From an uncultured Gallionellaceae bacterium (lineage in GTDB: Bacteria; Pseudomonadota; Gammaproteobacteria; Burkholderiales; Gallionellaceae), in contig CAIWKC010000084.1 in assembly GCA_903913145.1 (NCBI GenBank), positions 1 to 44,235 on the forward strand: 44,235 nt of DNA, written 5' to 3'. Shown in pieces: positions 26,587 through 36,718 of the stretch (position 1 is the first letter of the stretch; each line of letters starts with the position of its first letter). Below the pieces are notes generated by a model that saw nothing but the letters and a program-made list of their open reading frames with translations, had not been told where the DNA came from and made no database searches. The translations under genes were made by a program, and so were the position numbers.

Positions 26587-28362
26587 TTGGATTACGCAAC
26601 AACATGGCGGGAAGAAATAAGCTTTCGAATTGACGCGGAGAATTTGTCTATCCGTGCGGATCAAACGCGCGAGCGCTTGAAGTTTTTTCCTTCCATGGTG
26701 GGCAGTCAGTCACTCATTGAACCATTACTGGTGGGGTTGTTGTGGAATCAGGTTTCACATAGGTTGCTGCTAAGTTGGCTGGCTATACTGATGTTGGTTC
26801 ATGTGGCGGAGATGTGGTCTTGGTTGAGGCACCGCTTTTCAACGTACACAATTGAGCAGTGCATCAAGTGGCGCTTTCGTTTCATATTATTTGCCGGGTT
26901 TGTTGGTGCAATGTGGGGAATTGGGGCAGTCGTTTTTTTTCCGGGTGAACTGGTGTATCAGGCGCTCATTATTTGCGTGATTTTGGGACTTGCTGCGGGA
27001 GCGGTGACCATGAATCCGGTATATCCACCCGCATTGTTAATTTACCTTGCTGCAGTCATGTTACCGACGATTTTTCGAGTCGCTTGCGAAAATGACTCGT
27101 TGCATTGGATACTTGCGGCGATGCTGACGTTATTTTCCTTTGTAGTGATTGGCTCGGGTCGGCAATTGGGGCGAACATTTTATATCTCCTTAAATCAGCG
27201 TTACGAAAATAAATTACTGGTGGAGCAACTAACCAAAGAAATGTCGCGCGCAGAAATTGCGAATCGTGAAAAATCGCGCTTTATAGCAGCTGCGAGCCAT
27301 GATCTTCGCCAACCTTTACAGGCACTCATGCTGTTCAGTGATGCGCTGCAAAATGCTGCTCAGGAAAAGGGAACCAAACTGCTGTCGGTGCAGATAGGCA
27401 AGTCCGTGCACGCACTGGTTGAAATGGTCAATGAACTGCTTGATGTTTCAAGGCTTGAAGCTGGAATTGTAGAAGCTCGCCAGCAAAATTTTGAATTGCA
27501 GCCGTTACTGGACAGTCTCTATCTGGAAATGATCTCTATCGCAAATAAAAAGGAGTTGGATTTCAATATGCCCAGTGGAGATTGGGTTGTTTATAGTGAT
27601 CCGTTTTTATTGGATCGGATGCTGCGTAACCTGATCTCAAACGCAATTCGCTACACTGATCATGGCAGCGTGGTAGTGCAATGCACTCAGATTGGGGAAA
27701 GTTTACGTTTTTCTGTCATTGACACGGGAATCGGTATCGCACAGGAGGCACTGCCGCATATTTTTGAAGAATATTTCCAGGTAGACAATCAGCATCGTGA
27801 CCGGCGCAAAGGGCTCGGACTGGGGTTGGCCATCGTGCGCAGAGTTGAAAGTTTGCTTGGTTGCAAAGTTGAGGTTCAATCGACACCAAAAAAAGGTTCG
27901 GAATTTAGTTTTGTGGTGCCCTTGGGAAACGCCGCGCAGAAAATGGAGCAGCCATTCGTGGCAACGCTTTCACGATATGACATGCAGGATGTAATTGTGG
28001 CACTGGTGGAAGATGATCTGGATATTCGCGAGATGCTGATCAAGCTGATGGAAGAATGGGGTTGCAGCGTTTTTGCAGGCGAAGGGTCAGATGAAGTGAT
28101 GCTTAGATTGAATGTTAAGGGATTGCGCCCGAATATACTCGTATGTGATTACCGGTTGCCGAATGGCAGAACGGCGGTTCACGTGATTAAGAGTATGCAT
28201 GAGTTGTGGGGTGAGGGAATTCCTTCACTTATCTTGACGGGTGATACCGCCTCGGAAGCACTGCAAAATATACACACGAGCGGGGCAATTTTGTTGCATA
28301 AACCAATCGCACCGGTACGACTCCGCGCCATGATGTATTTTGCCATGCATGGTGAAAATTGA
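26587..28362 (+). CDS. membrane hybrid sensor histidine kinase with C-terminal receiver
   Basis: From TTG 26587 (592 residues) there is an N-terminal block of about five hydrophobic helices (about 40-195). A short coiled coil leads into HisKA with H238 in AAASHDLRQPLQAL, and HATPase_c has NLISNAIRYTDHG, DTGIGIAQEALPHIFEEYFQ and KGLGLGLAIVRRV. A receiver domain with phospho-acceptor D521 in LVCDYRLPNG ends the protein. No known ligand-binding domain is seen; the helices may sense the membrane or quinones. TTG 26587 has AAAGGA 6 bases upstream. The same frame is open back to 26536, inside the SCO gene, without a ribosome site. The LuxR-type regulator 48 bases downstream is the likely partner. 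Confidence 0.85.
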   Translation: MDYATTWREEISFRIDAENLSIRADQTRERLKFFPSMVGSQSLIEPLLVGLLWNQVSHRLLLSWLAILMLVHVAEMWSWLRHRFSTYTIEQCIKWRFRFILFAGFVGAMWGIGAVVFFPGELVYQALIICVILGLAAGAVTMNPVYPPALLIYLAAVMLPTIFRVACENDSLHWILAAMLTLFSFVVIGSGRQLGRTFYISLNQRYENKLLVEQLTKEMSRAEIANREKSRFIAAASHDLRQPLQALMLFSDALQNAAQEKGTKLLSVQIGKSVHALVEMVNELLDVSRLEAGIVEARQQNFELQPLLDSLYLEMISIANKKELDFNMPSGDWVVYSDPFLLDRMLRNLISNAIRYTDHGSVVVQCTQIGESLRFSVIDTGIGIAQEALPHIFEEYFQVDNQHRDRRKGLGLGLAIVRRVESLLGCKVEVQSTPKKGSEFSFVVPLGNAAQKMEQPFVATLSRYDMQDVIVALVEDDLDIREMLIKLMEEWGCSVFAGEGSDEVMLRLNVKGLRPNILVCDYRLPNGRTAVHVIKSMHELWGEGIPSLILTGDTASEALQNIHTSGAILLHKPIAPVRLRAMMYFAMHGEN

Positions 28363-28410
28363 GCTGAACGGCGAGAATGGTATGATTGCGAACAAGAAAA
28401 GGGGAAAGGC

Positions 28411-29100
28411 ATGAAGATTAAAGTATTAATGGTTGATGACCATGTTCTGTTTCGCGATGGAATGCGCTATGTGCTGCAGCAGCTCGCCGATGAAGTTGAG
28501 GTTATTGACTCGGGCAATTTTAATGATGGCATGAAGCATGCGGCCATGTCGCCGGATTTCGATCTGGCTTTGCTGGATTTGAACATGCCCGGTAGTGACG
28601 GCGTTAAATCGGTGCTGTTGTTTCATGAAAGCAATCCAAGCATCCCTTTGGTAGTGGTTTCCGGCTCTGATCAGCGGGAAGACATCGAGAAGGTTATGGA
28701 ATATGGGGCAATGGGCTTTATTTCAAAAATGTCCTCCAGCAAGATTATGCTTGGGGCATTGCGCATGGTATTGGACGGAGGCGTATATTTACCGCCACAG
28801 TTATTGCAGCAAGCAATAGCTGGACTGGATCAAGGAGGCGTTGATAAGCGCACGGTTCGCAACAACAAAAATTGGTTGACGACACGTCAGATGCAGACGC
28901 TACAATTGCTCGCCGAAGGCCTGTCGAATAAAGAAATATCTGAAAGATTGGATCTGGCCGAGGGAACGGTAAAAATCCATACTGCGGCAGTTTATCAGGC
29001 ATTGCGCGTGAATTCGAGACTTGAAGCGGTTAGCGCGGCAAGACGTCTGGGATTCCTCCCCGGACCAGCATCGGTAACCGATGACTCAAACAGCCAATAG
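28411..29100 (+). CDS. LuxR/NarL-family response regulator
   Basis: The 229-residue product has an N-terminal receiver (about 1-120) with acidic residues in [11 protein letters not shown] and phospho-acceptor D56 in [11 protein letters not shown] linker and a LuxR-type DNA-binding domain (about 155-220) follow; [20 protein letters not shown] and [20 protein letters not shown] form the helix-turn-helix. AGGGGAAAGG before ATG 28411 is a strong ribosome site. It most likely receives phosphate from the upstream hybrid kinase. Targets cannot be told from the window. Its last 20 bases overlap ftsK. Confidence 0.9.
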   Translation: MKIKVLMVDDHVLFRDGMRYVLQQLADEVEVIDSGNFNDGMKHAAMSPDFDLALLDLNMPGSDGVKSVLLFHESNPSIPLVVVSGSDQREDIEKVMEYGAMGFISKMSSSKIMLGALRMVLDGGVYLPPQLLQQAIAGLDQGGVDKRTVRNNKNWLTTRQMQTLQLLAEGLSNKEISERLDLAEGTVKIHTAAVYQALRVNSRLEAVSAARRLGFLPGPASVTDDSNSQ

Positions 29101-31360
29101 TACCTTGTCACCATTTTCCGAAAAACTGCGCATACTATTGCGCGAATCACGCTGGCTAATGCTCGTGGCAGTAGCCTTCTATTTTATTCTTGTTCTCTAT
29201 GGCTACGACCGTGCCGATTCAGCCTGGTCACATAGTGACAGCAGAGCCTTAACAACGCACAACCCAGGCGGCATGGTTGGGGCATGGCTGTCCGATCTGC
29301 TGCTTTACGTCTTTGGATTTTCTGCCTGGTGGTGGGTGGTGTTGATGCTACAGCGAGTATGGGCAAGCTACCGAAGCATTCGCGCCGATAGTCTTTTTGC
29401 CGAACGTGCCGCGTGGGCGGTCGCCTTGGGATTTTTTATTCTGATTCTTTCTAGTAGTGCGCTGGAAGCCTTGCGTCTTTACACATGGAAAGTGGCGATG
29501 CCACTCGCGCCAGGCGGCATGTTCGGTGCAATATTGGGCAGCTTTATGGCTCGCTTGATTGGATATACAGGCGCGACTTTGTTTTTGTTGGCATTAATGG
29601 CAATTAGTTTTAGTTTGTTTACCGGTTTGTCGTGGTTGCGATTCATTGATCGTGTGGGAGAAGTAATTGAAACCGCTTATCTGTGGGCACGAAATGCGTG
29701 GCAAACAAGACAGGATAAACGCATCGGTGCCCACGCAACAAATGAACGTTCTGCGGTGGTGGAAGTAGAAAAGAAGCGGGTTGTTGATCACCAGCCTATT
29801 CATATCGAATTGCCGGTTGTTGAAGTGCCGCGTTCCGCCCGCGTGGAAAAAGAAAAACAAGTGTCGTTATTTGACGATATGCATGATTCAAATTTGCCAC
29901 CGCTGCATTTGCTGGATCAGCCGCGTCATGAAGTTGAAGTTCTGTCCGCAGAAACGCTGGAATATACCTCGCGCCTGATAGAGCGCAAACTTAATGATTT
30001 CGGAGTAGAGGTCAAAGTTGTGGCAGCCTACCCCGGCCCGGTAATTACACGCTACGAAATCGAGCCGGCAGTTGGCGTTAAGGGTAGTCAGATTACTAAC
30101 TTGGTGCGCGACCTCGCACGGGCGTTGTCGGTGGTTAGTATTCGACTGGTAGAAACCATCCCGGGAAAAAGTTATATGGCACTGGAACTGCCGAATCCAA
30201 AACGGCAGATGGTGCAGCTATCCGAGATTCTCGGCTCACAAGTTTACGCCGATATGGGGTCGGTACTGACCATGGCGATGGGGAAAGATATTGCCGGTAA
30301 ACCTGTTGTTGCTGATCTGGCCAAAATGCCGCACGTGCTGGTGGCTGGTACAACCGGTTCGGGCAAGTCGGTGGGTATCAACGCCATGATCCTCAGTATT
30401 CTTTACAAGGCCACACCGCAGCAAGTGCGCATGATGTTGATCGATCCCAAGATGCTGGAACTTTCTGTCTATGAAGGTATTCCGCATTTGCTGGCCCCTG
30501 TTGTCACCGATATGCGCCAAGCGGCATCGGGTCTGAATTGGTGTGTGCAGGAAATGGATAAGCGCTACAAGCTGATGTCCGTGCTCGGCGTGCGCAACAT
30601 GGCAGGATATAACCAAAAAGTTCGCGAAGGAATTAAGGCGGGCAAACCGCTTGCGAACCCGTTTACACTGACACCGGATAATCCGGAGGCCCTGGAAGAG
30701 TTGCCATTTATCGTTGTCTTCATTGATGAGTTGGCCGACCTGATGATGGTGGTGGGCAAAAAAGTTGAAGAACTCATCGCCCGACTTGCGCAGAAAGCAC
30801 GCGCATCAGGCATTCATTTGGTGTTGGCAACGCAACGTCCCTCTGTAGATGTCATTACCGGACTGATCAAAGCTAATGTGCCAACCCGAGTAGCTTTCCA
30901 AGTTTCGAGCAAAATAGACTCACGCACGATTCTGGATCAAATGGGCGCGGAAGCTTTGCTGGGGCAGGGTGACATGCTCTACTTGCCCCCCGGTACCGGC
31001 TATCCGCAACGTGTGCATGGCGCTTTTGTATCCGACCAGGAAGTGCATCGCGTAATCGAATATCTCAAGTCTCACGGCGAAGCCAACTATATCGAAGGCG
31101 TACTTACTTCGATGGAAGAGCAGGGGGACGGGGCAGAACTTGATGGCGGTGCGGAAGCCGAAGCAGATCCACTTTATGATCAAGCGGTGGCCGTCGTGCT
31201 TAAATCACGACGTGCGTCGATTTCATTTGTGCAGCGAGATCTGCGCATTGGTTACAACCGTGCCGCACGCCTTATTGAGCAAATGGAAAAAGCGGGTATC
31301 GTGACTGCAATGCAGCATAACGGGAACCGTGAAGTGATTGCTCCGGCGAGACCGGAATAG
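29081..31360 (+). CDS. ftsK: DNA translocase FtsK
   Basis: FtsK pumps chromosomal DNA through the division septum and activates XerCD recombination at dif. The 759-residue protein has four N-terminal membrane helices (about 22-185), a variable linker (about 190-285) and the motor. The motor contains [17 protein letters not shown], the Walker A GTTGSGKS at 423-430, a Walker B near [15 protein letters not shown] and [22 protein letters not shown]-terminal gamma winged-helix domain (about 690-755) recognises polarity sequences. It is the short form (E. coli FtsK has 1329 residues), usual outside enterics. ATG 29081 lies inside the regulator gene; TTG 29105 is a less likely start. Confidence 0.95.
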   Translation: MTQTANSTLSPFSEKLRILLRESRWLMLVAVAFYFILVLYGYDRADSAWSHSDSRALTTHNPGGMVGAWLSDLLLYVFGFSAWWWVVLMLQRVWASYRSIRADSLFAERAAWAVALGFFILILSSSALEALRLYTWKVAMPLAPGGMFGAILGSFMARLIGYTGATLFLLALMAISFSLFTGLSWLRFIDRVGEVIETAYLWARNAWQTRQDKRIGAHATNERSAVVEVEKKRVVDHQPIHIELPVVEVPRSARVEKEKQVSLFDDMHDSNLPPLHLLDQPRHEVEVLSAETLEYTSRLIERKLNDFGVEVKVVAAYPGPVITRYEIEPAVGVKGSQITNLVRDLARALSVVSIRLVETIPGKSYMALELPNPKRQMVQLSEILGSQVYADMGSVLTMAMGKDIAGKPVVADLAKMPHVLVAGTTGSGKSVGINAMILSILYKATPQQVRMMLIDPKMLELSVYEGIPHLLAPVVTDMRQAASGLNWCVQEMDKRYKLMSVLGVRNMAGYNQKVREGIKAGKPLANPFTLTPDNPEALEELPFIVVFIDELADLMMVVGKKVEELIARLAQKARASGIHLVLATQRPSVDVITGLIKANVPTRVAFQVSSKIDSRTILDQMGAEALLGQGDMLYLPPGTGYPQRVHGAFVSDQEVHRVIEYLKSHGEANYIEGVLTSMEEQGDGAELDGGAEAEADPLYDQAVAVVLKSRRASISFVQRDLRIGYNRAARLIEQMEKAGIVTAMQHNGNREVIAPARPE

Positions 31361-31494
31361 ATTTGTTTGCGGCAAAATAAAAGGCTAAAACTGATTTTTT
31401 GATATGCGAGAAAAGTTGTCAGCGTAATGCTTCTGCAGCTCAATAGCGTGCAGGAACTGCAAATCAAGTTAGTGCATTTTCTGGATCGTGCTTG

Positions 31495-31510
31495 CCATCA
31501 AATTTGATGG
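31495..31510. promoter_or_regulatory. perfect 16-base palindrome upstream of the RsbQ-like gene
   Basis: CCATCAAATTTGATGG is its own reverse complement. It lies about 60 bases before the -10-like and -35-like pair at 31554-31582, in a 251-base gap after ftsK. No T-run follows, so a terminator is unlikely. A dimeric regulator could bind here. No family can be assigned. Confidence 0.35.
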
Positions 31511-31553
31511 GCTAACATCAATAAAACACCAAATGTGCCGTGTGAAATCTAAA

Positions 31554-31582
31554 TTGACTTTTGAGGTTGAGTTTCCTATCCT
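31554..31582 (+). promoter_or_regulatory. candidate promoter of the RsbQ-PAS-GGDEF operon
   Basis: TTGACT at 31554-31559 and TATCCT at 31577-31582 are 17 bases apart. Transcription would begin near 31590, leaving a 22-base leader before ATG 31612. The spacing is ideal and the sequences are good matches to the sigma-70 consensus. Confidence 0.5.
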
Positions 31583-31611
31583 TAATCTCATTAAACACCG
31601 TTGGAAACCCG

Positions 31612-32451
31612 ATGAACAAAATTAGTTCGAGTTCAAATATTTTTGTAAGAAACAACGTCAAGGTCTTGGAGGGTGATGGTGACGTGGTGCTATATGCCCA
31701 TGGATTTGGATGTAATCAAGATATGTGGGATCGTGTGACGCCGGCTTTCAAATCCTCCCACAAACAAGTTTTATTCGATTATGTAGGAAGTGGTCGATCC
31801 GACATTTCCGCCTTCGACTCTGATAAGTACGCCAGCCTAAAAGGCTATGCCCAAGATGTCCTTGATATTTGTGATGCTCTGGATTTAAGAAGTGGCGTCA
31901 TCTTTGTTGGTCATTCGGTGAGTTGCAGTGTAGGCATTCTTGCGTCGATTGCACGCCCGGGACTCTTCGCCAAATTGGTTCTGATAGGCCCCAACCCTTG
32001 CTTTGTCAACCATGCGCCGGAGTACGTCGGTGGCTTTGAGAAAGAAGATTTGGAAGGGCTTCTGGCGTTAATGGATCAAAACTACATTGGCTGGGCAAAC
32101 TATCTTGCGCCAGTGGTATCGGCACAAGGAGAAACAGGTGCAGTAACGACGGAGCTTTCAGACAGCTTTTGCTCTACCGATCCATTTGCGGCAAAGGTCT
32201 TTGCACGGACTACGTTTTTTTCAGACAACAGGAATGATCTGCCAAAGGTTACAGTGCCTTGCCTTATTCTTCAGCACCGTACCGACACTCTTGCTCCAGT
32301 CAGCGTTGGCGAGTTTGTCCATGCTCATTTGAGCGGGAGTACATTGAAAGTTCTGGAAGTAATAGGGCACTGTGCACACATGAGTGACCCAGAACTTGTT
32401 GTAGATGCGATGCAAGAATTTCTTACCTTGCCCAATCAGACGGCAAAGTAG
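31612..32451 (+). CDS. RsbQ-like alpha/beta hydrolase (signalling)
   Basis: The 279-residue product closely resembles RsbQ, the hydrolase needed by the PAS phosphatase RsbP in the Bacillus energy-stress pathway, and belongs to the fold of plant KAI2/D14 receptors. It has NNVKVLEGDGDVVLYAHGFG at the N terminus, CNQDMWDRVTPAF, YVGSGRSD, the nucleophile in VFVGHSVSC-type sequence (read as IFVGHSVSC), the acid in LQHRTDTLAPVSVGEFVH and the histidine in VIGHCAHMSDPELV. The triad is complete. The frame is open to 31561, but ATG 31612 matches the family start. The next gene, a PAS-GGDEF protein, begins 2 bases after its stop. It therefore probably produces or senses a ligand for that PAS domain. Confidence 0.87.
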   Translation: MNKISSSSNIFVRNNVKVLEGDGDVVLYAHGFGCNQDMWDRVTPAFKSSHKQVLFDYVGSGRSDISAFDSDKYASLKGYAQDVLDICDALDLRSGVIFVGHSVSCSVGILASIARPGLFAKLVLIGPNPCFVNHAPEYVGGFEKEDLEGLLALMDQNYIGWANYLAPVVSAQGETGAVTTELSDSFCSTDPFAAKVFARTTFFSDNRNDLPKVTVPCLILQHRTDTLAPVSVGEFVHAHLSGSTLKVLEVIGHCAHMSDPELVVDAMQEFLTLPNQTAK

Positions 32452-32453
32452 TC

Positions 32454-34091
32454 GTGCCAACTTTTGATCATTTACCTTGCCCTGCTTTAGTGACCGACCG
32501 GGGCGGCGTCGTTCAATCGATCAATCAGTGCTTGCTGGAGCTAGTGGGCGGGGTCAAAGACAATTGGGTCGCAAAGCCGTTGGACCTCATGTTTCCAATG
32601 GCAAGCAGAATATTCTTGCAGACGCACGTTTGGCCCATGCTGTTGCGCGAAGGTCGTGTCAGCGAAATCCGCTTGCAGTTGCTTAGCGATGCTAATAAAC
32701 AAGTTCCAGTGTTTGTGAACTGCCAAAAGTCTACGCTTGACTCAATTGAGCGTTATACGTGGGTCTTCTTTGTGTCGATTGAGCGCATTCGTTATGAGCA
32801 AGAGTTGCTGGAAGCCAGGCAAAGGGCTGAAGCGATGTCAGTCGACCTCGCCAAAAGTGAGAGATTCATTCGCACTGTAACAGAGGCAATGCCAAGCATG
32901 ATCGCTTACTGGGACTTTCAGTTGCGGTGTCAGTTTGCAAACAAGTCGTACTTGGAATGGTTTGGGCGAACACCTCAGGAAATGTTAGGGTTGTCTATAT
33001 CGACCGTCTTGGGCCCTAATTTGTTTGAAGAAAATTGGCCGCATATTCAAGGCGCTTTGTCAGGCGAGCCTCAGGAGTTTGAGCGTGCCATTCTAAAGCC
33101 CGATGGGACTGTTGGCCAAACACTGGCAAATTACATCCCCGACTTCAATGCGAATGGAGACGTCTTGGGATTCTTTGCGCTAGTGACCAACATCAGTCGT
33201 CTGAGGGAAGCAGATGCGGCGATTCGACTTTCGGCAAGCGTGTTTGAAGCCACTATGGAAGGCATCATGGTGACAGATGCAACTGCAACAATTATTTCTG
33301 TTAACCCTGCCTTCACCGCGCTCACAGGATACACATCCGAAGAAATTATTGGTCAGAATGCGCGAATACTGAAATCTGGACGCCATGATGCGGCATTTTT
33401 TAACGCGATGTTTCATGATTTGCGTGTCAGCAAATTGTGGAAGGGTGAAGTCTGGAGCAAGCGAAAAGACGGCACGATTTACCTGGAACGACTCTGCATT
33501 TCGGCAATTTGTAACGAAGCTGGAGTGGCTCATCGCTATGTCGGTGTATGTGCTGACATAACCCAGCAGTGGAACAAAGAGCAATTAGTCCAACACATGG
33601 CTTTGCACGATGGTTTAACAGATTTGCCGAACCGCGCTCTCTTGATGGAACGCATTGGCCAATTGATCGCCATGACTGCACGTGAACCACGTCGCATTGC
33701 ACTCCTGTTTCTTGATTTGGATGGGTTCAAGTTGGTCAATGACACTTGGGGCCATGAGATAGGTGACCAGGTACTAAAGACGGTTTCCTCGCGACTCTTG
33801 AGTTTGCTCCGACCGTCAGACACCGTCGCCCGCCTTGGGGGCGATGAATTCGTTCTACTGCTAGACAACCCGGAAAATCGCGATAGCGTAGCCATGATTG
33901 CCTCGCGGGTCATTGAAGTGGTTAATGATCCTATGAATTTTAATGGTAAGACCGCACATGTAGGAACTTCAATCGGAATCGCTTTTTTTGCGAAGGAAGT
34001 GACATCGCCTGACGATCTACTCAAAAATGCTGACGATGCAATGTACAAGGCTAAGGCCGCAGGAAAAAACACTTACCGTTTCTCGGATTGA
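32454..34091 (+). CDS. triple-PAS diguanylate cyclase paired with the RsbQ-like hydrolase
   Basis: The 545-residue soluble protein starts at GTG 32454. The first PAS domain (about 5-105) contains a segment around RIFLQTHVWPMLLREGRVSE like that of PAS proteins found next to RsbQ homologues. Two further PAS domains (about 135-255, MIAYWDFQLRCQFANKSYL, and about 258-375, GIMVTDATATIISVNPAFT) and a GGDEF domain follow. The active motif is GGDEF at 462-466, with an inhibitory RPSD at 453-456. There is no membrane helix and no EAL. The likely role is cytoplasmic cyclic di-GMP synthesis under control of the hydrolase product through the first PAS domain; that link is inference from gene pairing. Confidence 0.88.
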   Translation: MPTFDHLPCPALVTDRGGVVQSINQCLLELVGGVKDNWVAKPLDLMFPMASRIFLQTHVWPMLLREGRVSEIRLQLLSDANKQVPVFVNCQKSTLDSIERYTWVFFVSIERIRYEQELLEARQRAEAMSVDLAKSERFIRTVTEAMPSMIAYWDFQLRCQFANKSYLEWFGRTPQEMLGLSISTVLGPNLFEENWPHIQGALSGEPQEFERAILKPDGTVGQTLANYIPDFNANGDVLGFFALVTNISRLREADAAIRLSASVFEATMEGIMVTDATATIISVNPAFTALTGYTSEEIIGQNARILKSGRHDAAFFNAMFHDLRVSKLWKGEVWSKRKDGTIYLERLCISAICNEAGVAHRYVGVCADITQQWNKEQLVQHMALHDGLTDLPNRALLMERIGQLIAMTAREPRRIALLFLDLDGFKLVNDTWGHEIGDQVLKTVSSRLLSLLRPSDTVARLGGDEFVLLLDNPENRDSVAMIASRVIEVVNDPMNFNGKTAHVGTSIGIAFFAKEVTSPDDLLKNADDAMYKAKAAGKNTYRFSD

Positions 34092-34151
34092 TATTCCTTT
34101 TGCCTGCCAACTCCCTTATCAAGCCACTCTCCCTAGACCAACGCTAGCTAA

Positions 34152-34190
34152 CTGACAAATGAGCCCGCACTCATTTGACCGTCAGCTTTT
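34152..34190 (+). terminator. candidate terminator after the PAS-GGDEF gene
   Basis: CAAATGAG at 34156-34163 and CTCATTTG at 34170-34177 form an 8-base perfect stem with loop CCCGCA. CTGAC at 34152-34156 and GTCAG at 34181-34185 can extend or compete with it. CTTTTC and later GTTTTG follow on the forward strand. It lies between two convergent genes. The T-run is short, so efficiency is uncertain. Confidence 0.45.
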
Positions 34191-34204
34191 CATGTTTTGT
34201 ACCA

Positions 34205-36718
34205 TTATGGGACCGTCGTGACCTTGCTTTTGCTCTGTACCTGCGGTAGCTTTAGTTCCAGTTGGGCTACAAAAATATCAAGTTGTTTTTTAAGCTGCTT
34301 GAGTAGTGCATCGATTTGACTTTGCGTTTGACGCTCCTTTATCGCGGTCTCGATCTTTTCCGCCAACTGTTGCAAATCGGTAGCGCTAATGCTCGCGGAT
34401 CCGCCTTTTAACGTGTGAGCAAGTCGTTCTGCAACGTCCCATTGGTTTTCATCTAGCGCCTTACGTATTGTCTCTGTTACGGATTTTTGCCCTGACACGA
34501 ATTTGCGCAGCATTGATAGGTAGAGAGGCTTTTTGCCGAGTACGCGACGCAGGCCGTTGGCAACATCCAGTCCTTCGATGCCGGACGGCAATTCGATGTC
34601 TTGCGGTATTGGAGATTTTTCTTTTTCAGCGGAGGGAGGAACATGACGTGGTTTGGCCCATTTCAGCAGTGTCTTCCACAAATCTTCCGGTTCAATTGGT
34701 TTGGCAATGTGGTCATTCATGCCGGCAGCCATGCAACGATCACGATCGCTTTGCATGGAGTTGGCTGTCATGGCAACTACCGGAAGATCATTGAATCTAG
34801 CGTCTTTGCGAATCTCTTGTGTCGCCATCACACCGTCCATCACAGGCATCTGCATATCCATCAACACAATGTCGTAATCGGACGTCCTTATTTTGTCCAG
34901 AGCGATTTGTCCGTTCTCGGCAAGGTCAACATTGAATCCGGCATCACGCAACAATTCCAAACCGACTTCCTGATTCAAATCATTGTCCTCGACGAGAAGA
35001 ATACGAGCGCCCTTGATGTTAGCCAATTCGTTGAACGTATCTGTTGTTTTGTCGGGACCATGTTTTTTTTCTACGACACCGCCCAGGACGCGAACTACCC
35101 CATCAAATAACACCGACGCTGTTACCGGTTTGATCAGTACGTCTGCTATGCCCGCCTTCTCTGCCTCTTTAATTATTTCTTCACTGCCATAAGCTGTCAC
35201 CATGATCATGTGCGGAATGATGTTATGTGAACGTTTTCTTAGACGACTGGATGTTTCAATGCCGTCCATGTCAGGCATTAACCAATCAAGAAACACAATA
35301 TCGTAAGGTTTACCCTGAGCTTCAGCGATATCTGCAGCGGCGATGGCAGCTTGCCCTGATTCAGCCTGATCAACGTTGAAACTCATGTTATTGAGCATGA
35401 CGCACAGAACCTGTCGAGCATTTTCGTTGTCGTCTACAACGAGTACGCGTTTTCCTTGAAAGTCACTTGCCAATGCTAACTTTCGCGCAACTCCAACGCC
35501 TTTGCCAAGTCTTGCCGTGAACCAGAATGTGCTGCCCATGCCGAATTCACTTTTTACACCCACCTCACCACCCATTAACTCAGCCAGTTTTTTTGCAATG
35601 ACCAAACCCAGACCAGTGCCGCCAAATTTTCGGGTCGTTGAGGCATCTGCCTGAGAAAAGTTCTGGAATAATCTGCTTATCTGTTCTTCTGTCAAACCAA
35701 TACCGGTATCACGTACAGAGCAGTACAACAGCACTTCATTTTCGGATTCTTCTTTGGGGGAGATGGAAATAACAATCTCACCTTTATCAGTAAATTTGAC
35801 TGCATTGTTGCAATAGTTGATTAGAACCTGCCCAAACCTGAGGGAGTCTCCAATCAAAACGGAGGGTACGTTTTTGCCTATGTTGAAAACGAGTTCGATC
35901 TGCTTGTTAGAAGCTTTGTCTGCAATTAAATCTGATATATTCTCAATTACTTTCTCAAGTTCAAATTCTGTATGCTCAACGGAAAGCTTCCCTGCTTCAA
36001 TTTTGGACAGATCAAGAATGTCGTTGATGATGCCGAGCAAGTGGCGGCTGGAACCTTTGATTTTGTAAATGTAGTCGCGTTGGCGAGGGGTCAAATCTGT
36101 CTTGAGTGCCAAATAGGACATGCCGATAATTGCATTCATCGGCGTACGAATTTCGTGACTCATATTGGCCAGAAAATCTGATTTGGCAAGGTTGGCAACC
36201 TCGGCAGTCGACTTGGCAATTTCAAGTTCGGTATTTTTCTCTTGCAACAATCGATCAAGCCGTTTACGTTCGGTGATATCTCTGAAAATGACGGCAATCT
36301 TGTAGCTTCCTAATTCGCCGATCCGAAAGACGTAAAGGTCGTACCAGTGCTTTCCGAAATAGTCGGTCTCGCTCTGAAAACGGTTTGGCTCACCAGTCCG
36401 AGCGACATCGCCGTAAATTTTGAACCAATACGGTTCCAAATTTGGGACAAGCTCTGAAACACGTTTCCCGATGGCGTTGGTTGCTCCATTCTGTTTCTCG
36501 AAAGCAGGATTTGTTTCCAGAAAGACCCAGTCGATCAGGTTTTCGTGCTCGTCATAAATCATCTCGAGGATGCATAAACCTTCATCAGTTAAATTGAAAA
36601 TCGAGTGATAACGCTCCTTGCTCGAGCTCAATTCAGCAATCAACCTCTGTTGGCTGTCTGCCTTGTCCTCTGCGGTTTCGAGACGTTCTTTTAATTCTGC
36701 GTATGATGGCTCAGTCAT
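34205..36718 (-). CDS. hybrid histidine kinase: PAS, HisKA, HATPase, two receivers, HPt
   Basis: The 837-residue protein is probably soluble. It has an N-terminal coiled coil (about 5-30), a PAS domain (about 33-155, ending [10 protein letters not shown]) and HisKA with H188 in [14 protein letters not shown]. HATPase_c follows ([31 protein letters not shown]), then two receivers (phospho-acceptors in [13 protein letters not shown] and [13 protein letters not shown]) and an HPt domain with H768 in [12 protein letters not shown]. This is the BarA/TorS-like phosphorelay layout. Both receivers keep their aspartate. No dedicated response regulator is adjacent on its strand. It is convergent with the PAS-GGDEF gene and separated from lolA by 468 bases. 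Confidence 0.9.
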   Translation of the reverse strand: MTEPSYAELKERLETAEDKADSQQRLIAELSSSKERYHSIFNLTDEGLCILEMIYDEHENLIDWVFLETNPAFEKQNGATNAIGKRVSELVPNLEPYWFKIYGDVARTGEPNRFQSETDYFGKHWYDLYVFRIGELGSYKIAVIFRDITERKRLDRLLQEKNTELEIAKSTAEVANLAKSDFLANMSHEIRTPMNAIIGMSYLALKTDLTPRQRDYIYKIKGSSRHLLGIINDILDLSKIEAGKLSVEHTEFELEKVIENISDLIADKASNKQIELVFNIGKNVPSVLIGDSLRFGQVLINYCNNAVKFTDKGEIVISISPKEESENEVLLYCSVRDTGIGLTEEQISRLFQNFSQADASTTRKFGGTGLGLVIAKKLAELMGGEVGVKSEFGMGSTFWFTARLGKGVGVARKLALASDFQGKRVLVVDDNENARQVLCVMLNNMSFNVDQAESGQAAIAAADIAEAQGKPYDIVFLDWLMPDMDGIETSSRLRKRSHNIIPHMIMVTAYGSEEIIKEAEKAGIADVLIKPVTASVLFDGVVRVLGGVVEKKHGPDKTTDTFNELANIKGARILLVEDNDLNQEVGLELLRDAGFNVDLAENGQIALDKIRTSDYDIVLMDMQMPVMDGVMATQEIRKDARFNDLPVVAMTANSMQSDRDRCMAAGMNDHIAKPIEPEDLWKTLLKWAKPRHVPPSAEKEKSPIPQDIELPSGIEGLDVANGLRRVLGKKPLYLSMLRKFVSGQKSVTETIRKALDENQWDVAERLAHTLKGGSASISATDLQQLAEKIETAIKERQTQSQIDALLKQLKKQLDIFVAQLELKLPQVQSKSKVTTVP

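Noticed and set aside
31561-31611. Upstream extension of the RsbQ-like gene (17 extra residues)
   Set aside because: The extension begins at a non-ATG codon, falls within the predicted promoter region and does not match the family start.
33536-34072. 178-codon minus-strand open frame
   Set aside because: It is antisense to the GGDEF domain, and such shadows are common in this domain because of codon bias.
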